Part shown: one piece after another, positions 24,000 to 40,345 of the stretch | Numbering within the stretch: the first letter of the stretch is position 1 | Layout of the letters: every line of letters begins with the position of its first letter | From: Acanthosoma haemorrhoidale | Lineage: Eukaryota > Arthropoda > Insecta > Hemiptera > Acanthosomatidae | Assembly (NCBI GenBank): GCA_930367205.1 | Contig: OV884012.1 | Span: forward strand, 50,861,239 to 50,925,238 | DNA: 64,000 nucleotides | Reading direction: 5' to 3' | Translations under genes and position numbers: made by a program | Notes under the pieces: generated by a model | What the model was told of the DNA's origin: nothing | Database searches by the model: none | What the model saw: only the letters and a program-made list of their open reading frames with translations

Positions 24000-26375
24000 C
24001 GAGATGGTTTTACATTTTTTAAATTAGCTCAGAACGTGTTTTTTTGTAGCCAAGGTAGATTAACAATTAAACTGCAGGATTTTAGACCAATAATATTAGT
24101 TTTTTTACAATCATTAAATTTAATGAAGCATTTACCAAACTGGTGCTGAAATTACGGCCAGAAGTGCCATAGATCTTGATATCTTTCGTCACGTTGTATG
24201 CTCTTAAATTCATTTTACTTTTGATGCATGATGCTATCAAATTTTGATAGCTAAAAAAATAAAATGTTTGATCTAATGGAGAAAAATAACGTGAACTGGA
24301 CAAATAATCCAATAGATAAAATGATGCCCATGCACTTGTCTTTCCACGTCTTGTCTTCTATACAAATGGAAAGATCTGCTTCAAGTCCAAAAATACAACC
24401 TAAAAGGAGTAAACTGTTGAAAGAAAACGAGAAATACGTCAAAACCTCAATAGTTCTCTGATTTTTTTTTTTTTTGCCGTTTTTAAATTTTTTATTGATC
24501 TCAAAAATCGTATTTATATACTTACACAATGGTTTAAGTCATTTTCAGATGTTTAAAATAAATCAAAAATAGAAATTTAGCAAATTTGATTTTACCAATA
24601 CCTTTAACCTGGTTCCTGACAAATGACCAAGTCACAAATTTATCATAATAACCCTAGTAAATCGTTTTGTTTCTCAAAATTAAGAAAATGTGACTTTCAC
24701 TGCTCTGACTAAGCTCCTCAGAATGTGAATATATGATCAAATAAAAAAAATAGTAGATTTCTATATGTTGGCATTTTTTCAATGTTTATGTGGGTACATA
24801 CATACTCAATAAACAACTTAAATGCTCTATTGAAATTAAATTCATTCCTTACGAATGGATAAGGTGAATGCGAATAAGGTTTTTCGTGGAGTAAACATGC
24901 CATTACCTCTGCTGACAGTGTACACAGAAGAAGGAAGTGCTGACTTTGTTTTGACCACGTTGAAGAAGATAGCAGTTGAAAAGGGTAAAAATAAAAAAGA
25001 ATGAAATCCACTGCTGGAGTAATAAGGAGTATCTCCATTTACTCCAGCCTGGAAGGGAAGAAATTTCATCTCTTAGCAAAAAGCTTTCAGCTCTACTTGA
25101 AATGACTGCCAGATCCAGAAACACCGGACCAAGTATCTTCAAGTGTTGCCTTTGACGTCATGTTACATCGTTTTATAATATGATATCCCCCATCCAAGTG
25201 GATACTCTCTAAACTTAAACTTCACAACTGTTTTTCTCTTCTGTATTGATGTGTTTGAGAGGAAAATCCATTATGAACTGAATTGATTCCAAGCCCCGTG
25301 GGAATCGACACATTTATACAGATGACTTATTTTTAGATAACATTTTTTTCAAATACAGTAGTAAAAAAGTTTCTAACTATCAATAGGTGCAGTTTTTCAC
25401 TCGAAATTTATAAAACATATTGTGAGGAATTGAAAAAAGTTAGGGGAAGAAAAGCAATCTTAGAGCCAAGGAAGAAATATTTCTTTGCAGGGTGAAAGAT
25501 GGGATTTTCCACGATCCGCCATTTCCACTGATCGTGAAAAACTACCTCACCTAGGCTGAGTGACACCTGGGGAATTGCAACAGGGCATGTGCAGTCACTT
25601 TAAGCCGAAGTGGGAGTGGAAAAATATCTTACAGGTAGTTTCTCTTTATATGCAAATGGGAGATTATTGCCTTATTTAAAGTATTCTATCAGTGAAAAGA
25701 TACCGTATTTGACGTCATAAAACTATCTTCATTAAATAAAGGATCATTTATATACATGGAATCGATATACGTATATCATATATAAACGTCAAAACATTAA
25801 TCAGGCCACAGTTATAAGAGCGCGTTTGTACTGGACAGTCGGTTTTGGTGTTGGTGTGGGTTTGGTGGATGTTTCAGGTAAATGAATGCGATTCAAAAAG
25901 AGTTAACGTTATTGAAAAAAACAGGCATAATTTTTCTTCGTACCCGAAGGGAAAAACTTCATTCTTTTATGCTTGTCTTAAGCATTCGTGAGTCTACTTG
26001 TACGACTGTATGTTTTATGATAGTGGTCATAAAAATTAATCAATTGGTCTGAAATCGTAATGGTATATTACTTTATCCTGATTACTTTTAGGTTAGAATA
26101 AAATATGGAAGTATGGACTTAACTTTTAATTTTTTCCCCATGGTTAAAAATTCTTTTTTTGTTTCAAAACCCTTCATTCAATATATACAGAGTGAATTAC
26201 AGATTCCACAATATGGAATCTTTACATACACGCACATCGTGCTATTTACTGTAGGGTAGCTACGCTACAGTAAATATAATGTGTAAAGTTTAAATAATAA
26301 ACCTATGGTAGGCTAATATAAAGAATACAAGGTGTATACATAGAACGTGCTAGTACTAACCTAAATCTAACTAAC
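24000..26375. other. AT-rich intergenic DNA
   Basis: Several overlapping short frames (24,082-25,142) occur on both strands without recognisable domains. I see no supported gene. Confidence 0.45.
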
Positions 26376-26377
26376 TA

Positions 26378-26525
26378 ACTTAATCTAGTTTTCCCGGACA
26401 GCCTGCTGGCTGTCATTCCCAGCCCCAGGGAATAGGGGTGGGATCATAGTTTTTAGTTAACACTGGGTTTGTCAGGTGAGTAAAAGAACTTGATGTGTCT
26501 CCGGTGGATGAGCTCATTGTTAAGG
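26378..26525 (+). repeat. dispersed repeat family B, copy 3 (divergent)
   Basis: It has the AACTAACTTAATC start, the CCGGACAGCCTG segment, the AACACTGGGTTTGTCAG segment and the AACTTGATGTGTCTCCGGTG end. Its middle is more diverged than in the other copies. Confidence 0.75.
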
Positions 26526-26529
26526 TCAG

Positions 26530-30222
<3,693 letters not shown>

Positions 30223-30229
30223 GTTGTTA

Positions 30230-32790
30230 ACTTGTCTTCTATCAGAAATAACTGGGTGGAATAACTATTTGCCTCAACCAATAGATAAGCTACTGAATTA
30301 TAATGATACTGAATTGAATTATAATGAACCTGCCATTACTAATTTACCAATAAATACATATATTCCCCGATGCATGTGCAGTAAATGCAGCGATACATCA
30401 TAAAGTACACTTGCTCAATAATGGCTTGAAGTTGATGATTGCGAGGAAGGTCCTACAGTTGGGAAATATTTCAAGAGCAATTTACTCGAACGCACAAAAG
30501 CTCCTACACGATTGTCAACACATTTGCTTATAGTGATCCAATGGTTCTTGTTCTTTCTTTATCTTTCAGAAGGTCTTTAATTGTTATCGACCATAAATTT
30601 GCTACATCAAATACGAACTAAATTTTACCATTGAACATATAAATATATAACTCTTTTCTCCTTATAGTAACCCTTTGGGGATGGCATTTATTTACTTCAT
30701 TTCGCATAAAGCATAGGTAAACCGCATATATTCGAATTTATTAAGAACTAGTTTTTAATTATTTACAATATAAAGTTACATAAATATTATATATTTATAT
30801 GTTTACGGGACAGCTAGTTGTTATTTACCAAGTAGCCAATAACCTTGTTACTTAACAATTTTTATATTGATATAATTTAAATGTAAAATGTTTTTTCTTG
30901 ATGAATGTTGACCACACTAGCCCACATATGTACAAGATTTTGATATTTGACGTGATAAAGTTAACAGAAACTGGCACGAATGTTACTCAACGCACTTATA
31001 TATGTACCATAAAAATTGTAATTGAGTTCAAAGGCATATTTAATACCTAAGAGATCGACTTTATCATGATTAATTATTTTTGGATGTACTGTATGTTATT
31101 AAATCCAATCCCAAGCATAAATCTGGTTGTTGTTGCGCATATTATAAAATCAGTTAGATGGTATCGTTTTTGTTGACTTTCATACTTTATATCATGATAC
31201 ATATGTTTTCAATAAGCACTGAGTGAGGAAAACAGTCATATTGATATTACTTTTAGTTCCCAAAAACTGAGAGAACCCCAGAAACAGAACCCCCAAGAAC
31301 CCAAGTGGTTCTAATTCCCATGAGGTATAAGGCTTGGTTATAGATACAGATATATTACGATTACGGTCGTAAAAATGATTTTGTAATTTTCGCATGATCT
31401 GCATTTTGAAGGCCTACGCCACTCTGGAACCACATCCTGGCTTGATAATTGATTTCACTGATTTACAGAACATTTAAAGGAATTCCCTCATCAGTGTCCT
31501 TTTTAATCTCTTTACCGGGTTTCAAGCATGCTCTGTATGAATAGATTTAAGCGTGCGTGTAGTCGTACCAGCGTCGGTAAGGTGTTGTGAGCCCATTTCA
31601 AGTCTTCTTGTATATTGTTAAAATTAGGGTTCTCCCCCTTTAATTCATCTTCTAGATAAAATATTACTTTTTATCGATAAGTAATATATTAATATGTATT
31701 GTTGTATTTTCATCAATTTTAATGTATGTCATACCATATCGTAATTTATGATGTTTTGAGTCATTTTAATTACTTTAAAATTGCAGCGCGATTGGCCGAA
31801 AGCGTATGTGTGTTAAATAAATAAGTTACAATTTGTGTTTTTCACAAGAAAAACACCAACTTTTCTTTCAAGCCTTTGATTTGTATATAGTTTCTTCATT
31901 TTCGACGCCCTTACCCTCGTTAGAATATATATAATTATTCAGGTAAAAAATCATTTACCTTTTTGGGAAAAGTATAATGCAGAAAACAAGCACTTTCATT
32001 GTAGTCAAAGTTGGCTGTTATTCGATCCAAAAAAAGTAAATAGTTACGTCTTCAATTGCTTAATGCTTCAATTGTTTATACTCTTTTAGATGGCTGTTAA
32101 TCGTGAATATAGGTTTTCCTATAACCAAAAAAGGTAGGTAATTACTGCCCTTCAAGGGTGTATGTTACGCACTTGAGGCAGGTAATGCCCGGTTCCCATG
32201 GGGCGTGAATCATGAAACAGTTAGAATGCGTTCATAGTCGCTCACGAATAGAAAGTGTAGTTTTTTCACGATTTGGCACTTCAGACGAATTACGAGTACA
32301 ATATTTTAATGTCAATTATTCCCTTAATCCATATTAAGTGTATCGAAAATACTCACTTTCGGGATTCAAACCCAGTGGAGCCACGGCATCAGAGATGACC
32401 TTCTGTCTGACACCACGTATATCGCAGTTCTCAGACGTTCGTCGTGTCACGAAGGGACCTCAGACTCAATCTGCCGACCCTCTTTTATGATCCCGATTTG
32501 CTATTCTTCAATCACCTACGGCGGTTACTTTATACAAATAATTCTAGTAATACCTATTATCTTTCCAAAATTATGCTTTAATTTATGATCCAATTGTTAA
32601 TGCCTTACAAGTACATTTTAGTACAACAGAGTGGGCCATGTTAGATTTAGTTTTTAATTGCTGTAAAGCCTTCATTCTAAATTGTAAGAAATGCCAAGGA
32701 GACGACCTGGAACAAGACGATATCTCCCTGTGACAAATGGTGAGGTGGCTAACATCCTAAGAAATTGGAAACGCCCAGCCGCCGTGGCAG
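30230..32790. other. intergenic DNA upstream of glycine-rich gene A
   Basis: I see no supported gene. Around 32,345-32,365 the minus strand has a GGTTTGAATCCC stretch like a tRNA-type B box, but no convincing A box or cloverleaf, so no tRNA or SINE is called. Confidence 0.45.
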
Positions 32791-32796
32791 TGGGGC

Positions 32797-32826
32797 AGCC
32801 CCCACCGCAACTGTAGCTGTATATAA
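32797..32826 (+). promoter_or_regulatory. promoter of gene A: AGCCCCCACC box and TATA box
   Basis: The box at 32,797-32,806 is followed 13 nt later by TATATAA (32,820-32,826), 47 bp before the ATG. The same box and spacing to the TATA recur in B1, B2 and B3. A start site about 30 bp downstream would leave a 5' leader of only about 15-20 nt. Confidence 0.75.
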
Positions 32827-32866
32827 CCACCCCACGGCCCATCCTAGGGCACACTCACCCCCAGCG

Positions 32867-35800
32867 ATGAAGGTAAGTTTTCCACTCTTCTAGTCATCAG
32901 TCTGTCTAAGAATCGTATTCGTTTCGTTGTGGAGTACACCAAATCAACAGTGAAGTCACCTCAGGTGTTTTAAGTGCTCGTTTGAAATGTCGGCTTGTTT
33001 TAGTGCTCAGACAATATCTACAGATGTGATAACTAAAGCTCAATAAACGGTCTGAGGATTGGGATCGTTTTCCACCTTACTGGATACGCGACTTATAACT
33101 AATAGATAGAATTTATTTCCGCCTATTTTTTCTCAAGTCATAAAAGTAAATATGCGTATCATTACTTTGAATGCATCACAAACGTTAGGAAAATTAAAAC
33201 TTCCACGTTTAGACGTATAGTAACGGGTTGACCTTTCTCACTTCACAAGTGAGAGTGTTGTGGTTGTTGAGACACAGATATAAGCTATTATTTTCCACTT
33301 TCCGAACAATGTGTCCGCTGTGCGATACTGGGTTACTAATACTATCAACTGATCCCCACAATTGCCTTACGGTTACTGGAATAGCAATTTCATTGATCGA
33401 TTAATGCATTCATATCAGATAAGTAATCGTCAATAACGATAGTGTAATCGAGTTATGCATTAGCAAACTGTTTCGCGATGTGAATTTGTGAGTTCAGCTA
33501 GTAAGTTATATATAGGGATACATACTCGTATATCGGATATTAGATGTCGTCGTGAGATTCTTCTTTATAGAATATTTTAAGGATTCGCAATATTACATTA
33601 AATTAAATTAAAGACCCTTTTCATTGAAATTCAATCGTGCATGAAAAAAGCTAATGTCTGCTAATATCGTATTTATGGACATTCTAAGCTATTTTTTTTC
33701 ACACACGAAAAATTTTATATGTTATAATAATGTTATTAACTTTACGTATATAAAAGTGGTTTTTTTTTTTCAGTTAATCTGCGTTGCAGTGTGCTTTAGC
33801 GCACTAATGCACCAGGTCTTGTCAGGAGGAGGTACAAACATTCATTAACTGCACAAATATTATCATCCATCTATGTAAAATTGCCTACTATTTCTTTTTA
33901 CTTTTCAGGCTGGAGTAGTGGTGGAGGTGGCGGAAAAGGAGGAGGTGGTGGTGGTGGCTGGTCTGGAGGAGGTGGTGGAAAAGGAGGAGGTGGGGGTGGC
34001 TGGTCTGGAGGAGGTGGTGGAGGCTGGTCTGGAGGAGGTGGTGGAAAAGGAGGAGGTGGGGGTGGCTGGTCTGGAGGAGGTGGTGGAAAAGGAGGAGGTG
34101 GGGGTGGCTGGTCTGGAGGAGGTGGCGGAAAAGGAGGAGGTGGGGGTGGCTGGTCCGGAGGAGGTGGAGGCGGTAATGGAGGAGGAGGTGGAGGGCAGCA
34201 AGCGATAATTCAGCCTGCTATCATTAAGATCATCACTCTTGGAGGAGGTGGAGGAGGCAACGGTGGTGGTGGTTATGGAGGCGGTGGTGGAGGAGGCCAT
34301 GGAGGTGGTGGAGGAGGAGGCCATGGAGGTGGTGGAGGAGGAGGCCATGGAGGTGGTGGTGGAGGAGGATGGCAGAGTGGTGGCGGAGGAGGAGGTGGAG
34401 GCGGATGGTCAGGCAACGGTGGAGGTGGCGGTGGAGGATGGAAGAGTGGCGGTGGTGGCAGTGGAGGTGGAGGCTGGTCCAATGGAGGCGGCGGCGGTGG
34501 AGGATGGAAGAGTGGAGGAGGCGGAGGTGGTGGAAGTGGTGGGGGCTGGTCCAGCGGAGGAGGCGGAGGCGGTGGAAGTGGTGGAGGCTGGCCCAGCGGA
34601 GGAGGCGGAGGTGGTGGTGGTGGAGGATGGAAGACAACTATAGGTGGAGACATTGGTGGTTGGTCCAACGGAGGAGGCGGAGGTGGAAGTGGAGGCTGGT
34701 CTAGTGGAGGGAGTAGTGGTGGAGGTGGATGGCAGAGTGGAGGAGGAGGTGGTGCCAGTGGCGGCTGGTCCAACGGAGGAGGTGGTGGAAGTGGAGGATG
34801 GTCTAATGGAGGTGGAGGAGGCGGCAGTGGTGGATGGTCGGATGGTAGTGGAGGCGGTGGAAGTGGTATGTAGCATTATTTAACAAAAATAGTTATAACA
34901 TTTCTATGTTCTCTTTGATATTTCCTATTGAAAAAGGTGGTCATTCAAACTACTCAAACAGGCAATATGGCTGTTTATTAAAGTAATTTGAATCAAATAT
35001 CTGACTGTCATATATTTCTCTTAAAAACAATCAGCTTGTCCACAAAGTAAAATTAAAGCCATTATTAACCCTGAGGATTAACATTTGTATATAGTCTTAA
35101 TGAGAAATAGTCATAGGATCATCAAATTGTGTTCAGAAAAATCGCCAGCATATATAATTTTCAAATCACAAATGTTCAAAACCTAACAAAAATGACAGCC
35201 AACATAGTTTTGAACATAAACTATTAAAATCACCTCAGTACTGCGAACTGAGGTATTTCTATCAGTGATTTTCCAAACATTATCGATTATATGTATTATT
35301 ATAGCATTACCGCCTTGAATGAGACCTTATCCATGAGGGAAAAAACAAAAATTTTAAGTATTATGTGTTATCACTTTTTTTTTTTTTTTACTTTTTGAGT
35401 TCCATTTTTTATCCTAAAAGAAATGAACTTTAAAACTTCAATTGTATTGTATTGTGTTTACGACCACTTTCAAGCAAACCAACTAAAAGCTTTTAAGTTT
35501 ATCCAAGACCATACTTGTTTGAAAGGAAACCTCCCTGCCTTCGGGCATGTTAATAAACTCAATGTATTGTAATTCAATACATTAATGAGAATACGAAATC
35601 TATTTTAAAACAAGCTGGGTTTCGGTAATTCAATTTACTTTTGTTTTAAAAGAACCCATAATATTCTGGTCTAGGTGATCATGGCACCACTTCCTCTCAT
35701 CCGGCAATATCATTTATTTATCTCCACAACGATAATTTATGATTCTGCTTTCATTGGTAAATAATAGTTGCTCAATATTTATTTACCTTTTAACCTTTAC

Positions 35801-36310
35801 TTTTTTAATAATTATTTAACAGTGGACTCTTAACGAGTAATGATAACGATCTTGAAGAAAATTAGGGATGGTCATGGCCAAAACAATATTGTAATAAGTG
35901 GATAAAATAGTTTATACCGATTCCAGATGGAGGGGAGCACATAAGTAAGTTTTATTAAATTAAACAGGACTCGGATTCTAAAGCGTTAAGAGACTTGTAA
36001 AATGAACATCGTACAGAATATCGTTTGCATTAAAGACCATGGTTCAAATTGATTCGGATATCTCGAAACTAAAATAAAACGCCTATTAAACAACTCAGCT
36101 TTGAACGCGTGCCTGAGCAGGTGCGATACGAAACCGATCTTAAACCATATAGAATATCTCAAGGAACTTTAATCATATTACACCCATCTATTTCATGTGT
36201 ATGCCCTGTTGGTTCTTTGCTTTAGTTACTGCAATATTAAAAAATTGACTTTAGTTTGAAGTACTGTAAAAACTAACTGTTTTCATTTTTCAGGTGGCTA
36301 TGTGTACTGA
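32867..36310 (+). CDS. glycine-rich secreted structural protein A (four exons)
   Basis: Coding exons are 32,867-32,872 (Met-Lys only), 33,774-33,831, 33,909-34,865 and 36,294-36,310. The introns start GTAAGT, GTACAA and GTATGT and end CAG; the phases are 0, 1 and 1, and the joined frame gives 345 aa ending Tyr-Val-Tyr. Residues 1-19 form a signal peptide (MKLICVAVCFSALMHQVLS). The mature body is almost pure Gly with regular Trp, Ser and Lys. Repeated GGWSGGGGGKGGGGG units come first, then a hydrophobic island (AIIKIITL, 34,220-34,240, residues about 126-132), then Gly-Gly-His repeats and GWKSGG/GWSSGG repeats. The Met-Lys first exon with an intron inside the signal peptide is common in insect cuticular protein genes. 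Cuticle, adhesive or silk use is inference. Open reading past 34,865 to the in-intron stop is not the real end. Confidence 0.85.
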
Positions 36311-37215
36311 CGAGATCTGATGGCTGACGATAAGTGTACAAAGGATTGGAGGAATGAAAAGCTAATTTTGTAAATTCTTAAAAAATTGTATATATAAAAT
36401 GTAAATTTTATAAATAAACTTTTGATAAAAAAAAACTACTATTTACAATTTAGTTGTATAATGATTTTTCAATAATTGAAAAATATAAAAAACAATCACT
36501 GTTGCTACACTTTTTTCTCAAGGTTTGCTGAGACAAGAATTTTTTCCCGAAATAATTTGATAATAAAATGTTAGTAACATAATTTTTATGGCATTTTAAT
36601 GAATGTTTTTACTATTATAGTTAATGGTACCATTTTAAAAACAAATTATTATCACCAGAATGGAGAGACGCAGGAACTGAAATCCTAAAAATTTACGAGA
36701 GGAGGTTACTTAAATCTAGCATGCTTTTTTAGCTAAAAAATAACTATTCCTTCTTATTATTGGACGATGAAACTGTTTATATCACTGTTAGAGAGGAAGC
36801 ACATGATTGGTTGAAGTACTTGGGATGAAAATGTAAATTGTGTTTAGGATTGCACAGGTATTTAAGGGAAAACCTTACCTATAAAGTTGTGTAAATATTC
36901 GCATTTTGGTAATGAGAGAATAAAAGTACTTGTAAATTGTTATCACAATTATCAAAATATTATTACTTTTATAAGAGTTATAAATAAATCTGTGATAGGT
37001 CATAGATTGGATAAATAATAAAACATCTCGTATTCTCTATCCAGATCCATAAGCCACCTTTTGACATCTGATAAACGGAATTCGTCACATATCATATATT
37101 TTAGAAGCATTATATATTACGCATTCAAGCATAAAAATACAATATACCATTCTATATACTCCGTATGGCGAAATATGCTTTTCTCTTAATCTGATGGTTT
37201 GGGGAATTTAAATTT
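35858..37215. repeat. left arm of an inverted duplication of gene A's 3' part
   Basis: This stretch (late intron 3, exon 4, 3' UTR and downstream DNA) is repeated in reverse at 39,340-41,775. Identity is very high over intron 3 and exon 4 and lower further downstream. Confidence 0.9.
36413..36418 (+). terminator. AATAAA polyadenylation signal of gene A
   Basis: It lies 103 bp after the stop codon and is also present in the inverted copy of this 3' end. Confidence 0.7.
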
Positions 37216-37380
37216 AGCTATGTTTGGTTTCATTCAATATCGCTGTGTTCTGTAAGAAAGCACTGTCCTTAGAAGAAGTTTGCAGCGTTTGGCACTGGGT
37301 TCGGTTCATTCGCTGTATGTCTTGCACATCTTCCTATTGCAACTCGATCGGACGATTCCGCTTTCTCTCTAATGTCTTCT

Positions 37381-37803
37381 TTCATCACTGGTAAACCTTG
37401 GCGTATCTATGTACCTAGCACTCTTCAAAAATAAATCTGCAGGCTTGTACGCTGTCACTTCTTCGCCCAATTGAGCGTCCCAATGGCAATTATCATCCAA
37501 CTCTCCAAACTCCGTAGAACGGCTTGGCAAAGATACAGTGGGTTGAACCGTGAACTCTTTAATCCAAGTATTCAGTTCTCAATAGTCCATGATTTGCCAC
37601 TGAGCTATAGCGAACTCGGTAGGTTGTGAGTTCTTCTTGCAGTAATAGCAATAATGAGGAAATACTTGCGCAAGCTGAAAACTCCTATAAACAAGGATTT
37701 CTCGACGACATCTAATCACCCGATATATGTGTTGGGAGTTAAACTCACACCTTTTCATCGCGGAACAGTTTGCTAAAGCATAACATGATTTGACTATAAT
37801 CAT
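37381..37803 (-). other. unassigned minus-strand open frame, possible exon or pseudogene
   Basis: Read leftward, a 74-codon frame (37,803-37,579) ends at a single TGA. The same frame continues open for about 70 more codons to about 37,381. The second part includes Trp-Ile-Lys-Glu-Phe, Trp-Asp-Ala-Gln-Leu-Gly-Glu-Glu and Lys-Pro-Ala-Asp-Leu-Phe-Leu segments and has a protein-like mix of residues. I recognise no family. The frame is open apart from one stop in an AT-rich region, so a decayed exon is possible. A 64-bp piece of it (37,641-37,704) is copied at 41,143-41,206. Confidence 0.25.
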
Positions 37804-38099
37804 TAATTATATAATGCTAATAATATTGTAATGTTAATAGTAGAAGCTAGTGTATACCTGCCTCATGCTTCAAGGAAGTCACTGATATTTTTAAGTAAGC
37901 AACCGCATTCCTTCCGGGACCTCCATCTCATTTCCCCGGAACTACCCATCTCTTATACACATATGTCTCAGCTTTAGCCCCAGTTCCCACTTGTTTTCCC
38001 AGACACTCGTTCCCCAACAACCCACCCAGTATATAGTAACATAACTCTTAATATCTGTATATTTCTTTCTTTTCTTTTAAAATACTCTCCTCTACAAAG

Positions 38100-38720
38100 A
38101 TTATTTAACTGATGACGATTACATTATTACCGAATCTAACATGAAAGTGTTTTTCGATCAATGAAATTGCTTTTCCAGTAACCGTAAGGCAATTGTGGAG
38201 ATCAGCCCATAGTAATAGTGATCTAACCCGGTATCGCACGGCCGACACATTAATTCTTCCCAGGAAGTGGAAAATAATTTCATGTTGCTGGTACCTGTGT
38301 CTCAACATCCACACTCTCACTAGGGAAGTGAGAAAGGCCGATTCCCGTTACTATACGTCTCCGTACAAAAATAGAAAGTATTAATTTTCCTTACCTATGT
38401 GATGCAGCAGAAGTAAAGATACGCGTATTTACTTTTATATCCTGAATGAAATTAAGCGAAAATGAATTATATTTAATAATTATATGTCACGTAGCATGTC
38501 TGCCAAACAACGATCCCAATCCCCAGACCGTTAATTGACCTCAGTTATCACATCAGAAGAGTTCTCTTGTCATCGCAGCATAACTGATTGACATATGGAA
38601 CGAGAACTTAAAACATTTGCGGTGATTCCACTGTTGAGCGAATTCGAATCTTATATACCGATGATAACTAGGAAGAGTGGTAGTATTATCTTCATCGCTG
38701 GAAGTGAGTGTGCCCTACGC
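38100..38720 (-). pseudogene. broken inverted copy of gene A exon 1 and intron 1
   Basis: Read on the minus strand, the GGGCACACTCAC leader, the Met-Lys exon (ATGAAG at 38,690-38,695) and about 580 bp of intron 1 match gene A 32,848-33,430. The splice donor has changed from GTAAGT to ATAATA (38,684-38,689). The homology stops upstream before any TATA box, and downstream inside intron 1, so exons 2-4 are missing. It cannot yield a functional product. Confidence 0.85.
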
Positions 38721-39639
38721 TGGGGAAGATATCCTTGATGTCTCGCATACTTTGTGAGAATTAAAGTGCTTGAATATGAAATATTTTTCAATTATTGAAG
38801 AGTTCAAATTTGTTTTTAATTAGGTATTTATTTTCAAACAATTATGAGTATTTCTGGTTGGATTATTTAAGAAAGTTTAACAAATCAAGTAAAGTTTAAC
38901 ATATCATATAATGACGTATTTTGCTAAACCCGAAAAAGGTCTGAAAACTTTAATTTTAATGATTATGTTGAAATAGTCCACCACCTTACTTGTAATACAA
39001 AATATTAATTTAATGATACGATAGAAGATTTTTTCAATTACCAAATTGTGATGAAATAAACCTTTATTATTTTCTACGGCGTTGTGTGTTATTATTTTTA
39101 GCGTTATCGGAGCTTCAGTAAAAGAACATAAGGGTTTTGTTTAGAAAAACACCCATTATCTCAAAAATAGGATTGTGAAATTCATTTATGAAGTGGAATG
39201 CATTAAAGAAAGTATACACAATATTTTTTTTACAACTATATAGTTCATTTTTTTGTTCTTTCACATAGTTAAAAATGCTTGCTTGAAGCATAACAGAAAA
39301 TTGTAAATGGCAGTTTTTGTATTAAATCTTAAGGTAAATTTAAATTCCCTGAAACATCAGATTAAGAGAAAAGTACTTTTGGTCACACGAAGTATATATT
39401 ATTAAAATATTTACTTTAAATATATTTTATTAACTATTTACTTTTAGGTTCTATCAACAAAAATAATTCTGGCAAAAAGATGAATTTAATTTTACAAACA
39501 TAAATAATATACTTAATTAATTTTATAATTACTTGTCTTTTAATTTGATTCTTTTTCTTCTTCAATGGTCTTCTTTTTACATATATCAGGCTGATTCCAA
39601 CTAGAGTGAATATAATGCTCTGTATGTTTTCTCAGAACC

Positions 39640-39835
39640 ACAACAACAACTCATTATAACTGCTAAAACTAGAGAGTAATTTTATGTGTTCATCTATCAT
39701 CACAACAACCAGTATCTCTGTGTGTTTTTTATTCTCACAATCAACAACAATACTAATTATTATCACTGGCTAATAACTAGAGAGTAATACTGTGTGTTTT
39801 TCTTATCACAACTACCAGTAGACTGTCTTTTGTTT
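39640..39835. repeat. imperfect tandem repeat, period about 107 bp
   Basis: A block with CAACAACA-type and ACTAGAGAGTAAT segments occurs about twice in a row, followed by a partial third unit. Confidence 0.6.
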
Positions 39836-40129
39836 TTTCTTCCCACTCTCATTTGTTTTCACCTGCCTTCCCGATTCAAGGTTGGATTAAACATTATACA
39901 AAAACTCCACAATATCTAATATCACAACAATATAATGGGATATTAGTATTTATATGCTTAAATGTATAATACATTATGCTTTAAAGATATATATGTGGCA
40001 AAGTCCATCTATCAGACGTCCAAAGGTGGTTTATGAAAGTAGGTGTTGTTTCATCTGTAATTCAATAATACTTGTGTAGCTATCTTATTTTTCAGACAAA
40101 AAGTACAGTGGTTATTAAGTTTTTAGAAG

Positions 40130-40345
40130 TTAATTCCTTTATTGTGCAATAATTATAATCTGCCTTTTATAAGGCAATAAGTAATTAAGATATATGCTCT
40201 CATTCATACAATATTTACAGTTCATCATTCACTCGCTCATTCATACAATATTTACAGTTCATCATTCACTCGCTCATTCATACAATATTTACAGACAGCC
40301 CAGAGACCCCCCAAATCCACCGCAAAGAGAAAGCGGAGTTGTTAT
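40130..40345 (-). repeat. dispersed repeat family A, copy 3 (truncated)
   Basis: The 3'-side half of the family is present. It contains an internal tandem triplication of a roughly 43-bp CATACAATATTTACAG unit (40,203-40,293) and is cut off before the TATA part. Confidence 0.8.

Noticed and set aside
24060..24150. Phe-Arg-Pro-Ile segment resembling an RT motif
   Set aside because: A single short motif without neighbouring RT blocks is too weak to call.
32345..32420. tRNA-like B box on the minus strand
   Set aside because: There is no A box at the right distance and no cloverleaf, so a tRNA or SINE cannot be supported.
34866..34873. Stop codon ending gene A inside the ORF at 34,871-34,873
   Set aside because: It lies in the intron after a GTATGT donor. 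The B genes show the same exon 3 to exon 4 join, and exon 4 of A has a matching acceptor and phase.
33905..34883. Several long frames in other registers over gene A exon 3 (Ser/Thr-rich, His/Leu-rich, Pro-rich, Val/Glu-rich, Trp/Arg-rich)
   Set aside because: They are shifted or antisense readings of the GGN repeat. Only the Gly frame joins to exons 1, 2 and 4 with correct phases.
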